The translations under genes and the position numbers were made by a program. The notes beneath the pieces were generated by a model. The model was not told the origin of the DNA. It did no database searches and was given only the letters and a program-made list of their open reading frames with translations. From Synaphobranchus kaupii (taxonomy: Eukaryota; Chordata; Actinopteri; Anguilliformes; Synaphobranchidae): 64,000 nucleotides of DNA. The stretch covers positions 6,694,014-6,758,013 of the forward strand of contig CM056389.1 of NCBI GenBank assembly GCA_029718625.1. The letters run 5' to 3'. Of this stretch, positions 59,901 through 64,000 are shown one piece after another. The first letter of the stretch is position 1; the number at the start of each line of letters is the position of its first letter.

Positions 59901-62900
59901 CCAATATATTAACACCGTTACTCACGAACATCCACAGCAACGTCCCTTTCCCAATATAATAACACGGTTACTCACAAACATCCACAGCAATGTCCCTTTC
60001 CCAATATAATAACACGGTTACTCACAAACATCCACAGCAACGTCCCTTTCCCAATATAATAACACGGTTACTCACGAACATCCACAGCAATGTCCCTTTC
60101 CCAATATAATAACACGGTTACTCACAAACATCCACAGCAACGTCCCTTTCCCAATATAATAACACGGTTACTCACAAACATCCACAGCAACGTCCCTTTC
60201 CCAATATAATAACACGGTTACTCACAAACATCCACAGCAACGTCCCTTTCCCAATATAATAACACGGTTACTCACAAACATCCACAGCAACGTCCCTTTC
60301 CCAATATAATAACACGGTTACTCACAAACATCCACAGCAACGTCACTTTCCCAATATAATAACACGGTTACTCACGAACATCCACAGCAACGTCCCTTTC
60401 CCAATATAATAACACGGTTACTCACGAATATCCACAGCAACGTCCCTTTCCCAATATAATAACACGGTTACTCACGAACATCCACAGCAACGTCACTTTC
60501 CCAATATAATAACACGGTTACTCACGAACATCCACAGCAACGTCCCTTTCCTAATATAATAACACGGTTACTCACGAACATCCACAGCAACGTCCCTTTC
60601 CCAATATAATAACACGGTTACTCACGAATATCCACAGCAACGTCCCTTTCCCAATATAATAACACGGTTACTCACGAACATCCACAGCAACGTCCCTTTC
60701 CCAATATAATAACACGGTTACTCACGAATATCCACAGCAACGTCCCTTTCCCAATATAATAACACGGTTACTCACGAACATCCACAGCAACGTCCCTTTC
60801 CCAATATAATAACACGGTTACTCACGAATATCCACAGCAACGTCCCTTTCCCAATATAATAACACGGTTACTCACGAATATCCACAGCAACGTCCCTTTC
60901 CCAATATAATAACACGGTTACTCACGAATATCCACAGCAACGTCCCTTTCCCAATATAATAACACGGTTACTCACAAACATCCACAGCAACGTCCCTTTC
61001 CCAATATAATAACACGATTACTCAGAAACATCCACAGCAACGTCACTTTCCCAATATAATAACACGGTTACTCACGAACATCCACAGCAATGTCCCTTTC
61101 CCAATATAATAACACGGTTACTCACAAACATCCACAGCAACGTCCCTTTCCCAATATAATAACACGGTTACTCACAAACATCCACAGCAACGTCCCTTTC
61201 CCAATATAATAACACGGTTACTCAGAAACATCCACAGCAACGTCCCTTTCCCAATATAATAACACGGTTACTCACAAACATCCACAGCAACGTCCCTTTC
61301 CCAATATAATAACACGGTTACTCAGAAACATCCACAGCAACGTCCCTTTCCCAATATAATAACACGGTTACTCACAAACATCCACAGCAACGTCCCTTTC
61401 CCAACATAATAACACGGTTACTCAGAAACATCCACAGCAACGTCCCTTTCCCAATATAATAACACGGTTACTCACGAACATCCACAGCAACGTCCCTTTC
61501 CCAATATAATAACACGGTTACTCACGAACATCCACAGCAACGTCACTTTCCCAATATAATAACACGGTTACTCACGAACATCCACAGCAACGTCCCTTTC
61601 CCAACATAATAACACGGTTACTCACAAACATCCACAGCAACGTCCCTTTCCAAATATAATAACACGGTTACTCACGAACATCCACAGCAACGTCCCTTTC
61701 CCAATATAATAACACGGTTACTCACAAACATCCACAGCAACGTCACTTTCCCAATATAATAACACGGTTACTCACAAACATCCACAGCAATGTCCCTTTC
61801 CCAATATAATAACACGGTTACTCACAAACATCCACAGCAACGTCCCTTTCCCAATATAATAACACGGTTACTCACAAACATCCACAGCAATGTCCCTTTC
61901 CCAATATAATAACACGGTTACTCACAAACATCCACAGCAACGTCCCTTTCCCAATATAATAACACGGTTACTCAGGAACATCCACAGCAACGTCCCTTTC
62001 CCAATATAATACATGGTTACTCACAAACATCCACAGCAACGTCGCTTTCCCAATATAATAACACGGTTACTCACGAACATCCACAGCAACGTCCCTTTCC
62101 TAATATAATAACACGGTTACCTCAGGAACATCCAGAGCAACGTCCCTTTCCCAATATAATAACACGGTTACTCACGAATATCCACAGCAACGTCCCTTTC
62201 CCAATATAATAACACGGTCATTCACAAACATCCACAGCAACGTCCCTTTCCCAATATAATAACACGGTTACTCACGAACATCCACAGCAACGCCCCTTTC
62301 CCAATATAATAACACGGTTACTCACGAACATCCACAGCAACGTCACTTTCCCAATATAATAACACGGTTACTCACGAACATCCACAGCAACGTCCCTTTC
62401 CCAATATAATAACACGGTTACTCACAAACATCCACAGCAACGTCCCTTTCCCAATATAATAACACGGTTACTCAGGAACATCCACAGCAACGTCACTTTC
62501 CAATATAATAACACGGTTACTCACGAACATCCACAGCAACGTCCCTTTCCCAATATAATAACACGGTTACTCACGAACATCCACAGCAACGTCCCTTTCC
62601 CAATATAATAACACGGTTACTCACGAACATCCACAGCAACGTCCCTTTCCCAATATAATAACACGGTTACTCACAAACATCCACAGCAACGTCACTTTCC
62701 CAATATAATAACACGGTTACTCACGAATATCCACAGCAACGTCACTTTCCCAATATAATAACACGGTTACTCACAAACATCCACAGCAACGTCCCTTTCC
62801 CAATATAATAACACGGTTACTCACAAACATCCACAGCAACGTCCCTTTCCCAATATAATTACACGGTTACTCACGAACATCCACAGCAACGTCCCTTTCC

Positions 62901-64000
62901 CAATATAATAACACGGTTACTCAGGAACATCCACAGCAACGTCACTTTCCCCCAATATAATACCACGGTTACTCACAAACATCCACAGCTACGTCCCTTT
63001 CCCAATATAATAACACGGTTACTCACAAACATCCACAGCAATGTCCCTTTCCCAATATAATAACACTGTTACTCACAAACATCCACAGCAACGTCCCTTT
63101 CCCAATATAATAACACGGTTACTCAGGAACATCCACAGCAACGTCCCCTTTCCCCAATATAATAACATGGTTACTCACAAACATCCACAGCAACGTCGCT
63201 TTCCCAATATAATAACACGGTTACTCACGAACATCCACAGCAACGTCCCTTTCCTAATATAATAACACGGTTACTCAGGAACATCCAGAGCAACGTCCCT
63301 TTCCCAATATAATAACACGGTTACTCACGAATATCCACAGCAACGTCCCTTTCCCAATATAATAACACGGTTATTCACAAACATCCACAGCAACGTCCCT
63401 TTCCCAATATAATAACACGGTTACTCACGAACATCCACAGCAACGCTCCTTTCCCCAATATAATAACACGGTTACTCACGAACATCCACAGCAACGTCAC
63501 TTTCCAATATAATAACACGGTTACTCACGAACATCCACAGCAACGTCCCTTTCCCAATATAATAACACGGTTACTCACAAACATCCACAGCAATGTCCCT
63601 TTCCCAATATAATAACACGGTTACTCACAAACATCCACAGCAACGTCCCTTTCCCAATATAATAACATGGTTACTCACAAACATCCACAGCAACGTCCCT
63701 TTCCCAATATAATAACACGGTTACTCACGAACATCCACAGCAACGTCCCTTTCCCAATATAATAACACGGTTACTCACAAACATCCACAGCAACGTCCCT
63801 TTCCCCAATATAATAACACGGTTACTCACAAACATCCACAGCAATGTCCCTTTCCCAATATAATAACACGGTTACTCACAAACATCCACAGCAACGTCCC
63901 TTTCCCAATATAATAACACGGTTACTCACAAACATCCACAGCAACGTCCCTTTCCCAATATAATAACACGGTTACTCACAAACATCCACAGCAACGTCCC
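47980..64000. repeat. 50-bp satellite array, about 320 units
   Basis: Direct 50-bp units such as CACAGCAACGTCCCTTTCCC, AATATAATAACACGGTTACT and CACAAACATC, nearly perfect in register for 16 kb and cut by the right edge. Main variants: CGTCCCT/CGTCACT, AACGT/AATGT, CACGGTT/CATGGTT, CACGAAC/CACAAAC, AATATAATAA/AACATAATAA, GAACATC/GAATATC. Irregular units with small indels occur near 50400-50510, 61995-62140 and 62940-63500. Stop codons in all frames exclude coding; the 73-codon frame at 63041-63262 exists only because of indels. Variant patterns recur at set spacings, showing duplication of larger blocks. Confidence 0.98.

Noticed and set aside
63041..63262. 73-codon frame in the satellite
   Set aside because: It is open only because of local indels in the 50-bp array; its translation is the repeat itself.
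47980..64000. Regular 50-bp repeats resembling a CRISPR array
   Set aside because: There are no unique spacers between repeats; units are head-to-tail and identical along their whole length, and the context is vertebrate.

Overview
The window looks like nuclear DNA of a ray-finned (teleost-type) fish. The signs are fish-type retrotransposon proteins (an I/Nimb-like LINE with its own RNase H and an L2-like LINE), Tc1 elements, many fold-back DNA elements, a spliced pyrin-domain exon, and no operon-like gene packing. I cannot name the species. By my estimate about 45% of the window is tandem repeat, and no complete host gene is visible.

Layout. 1-6790: 73/77-bp minisatellite entering from the left, with nested higher-order duplications. 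6965-7180: fold-back dispersed repeat. 7690-10190: dead I/Nimb-like LINE (+). 11743-12480: decayed coiled-coil ORF of an uncharacterised multicopy family (-). 13640-14480: weak LTR-like segment. 16184-16620: candidate bidirectional promoter with a possible first exon. 18078-19748: fold-back DNA transposon with a 9-bp target duplication. 19985-25640: L2-like LINE (-) whose own sequence has expanded into three separate tandem arrays (33, 55 and 66 bp) and which is interrupted by a fold-back repeat. 25970-26425: unrecognised two-helix ORF (-). 26615-27045: 3' fragment of another LINE (+). 28777-29463: MITE. 29586-31611: 58-bp array. 32225-32712: 65-bp array. 33420-33678: pyrin-domain exon (+), followed in its presumed intron by a 33-bp array (33935-34622). 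36286-37298: dead Tc1. 38133-39094: TTAA-flanked fold-back element carrying an exon-like insert. 41437-42595 and 46652-47990: rearranged copies of one compound repeat. 47980-64000: a 50-bp satellite of about 320 units running off the right edge.

The main theme is the birth of tandem arrays from local dispersed sequence. The 50-bp satellite has single-copy precursors at 41.94 and 47.67 kb. The 58-bp array has single-copy relatives at 34.9, 42.4 and 46.8 kb. The L2 LINE alone produced three arrays from its endonuclease, linker and reverse-transcriptase coding sequence. The only likely host coding sequence is the pyrin-domain exon, with two weaker candidate gene starts near 16.3 and 26.4 kb.
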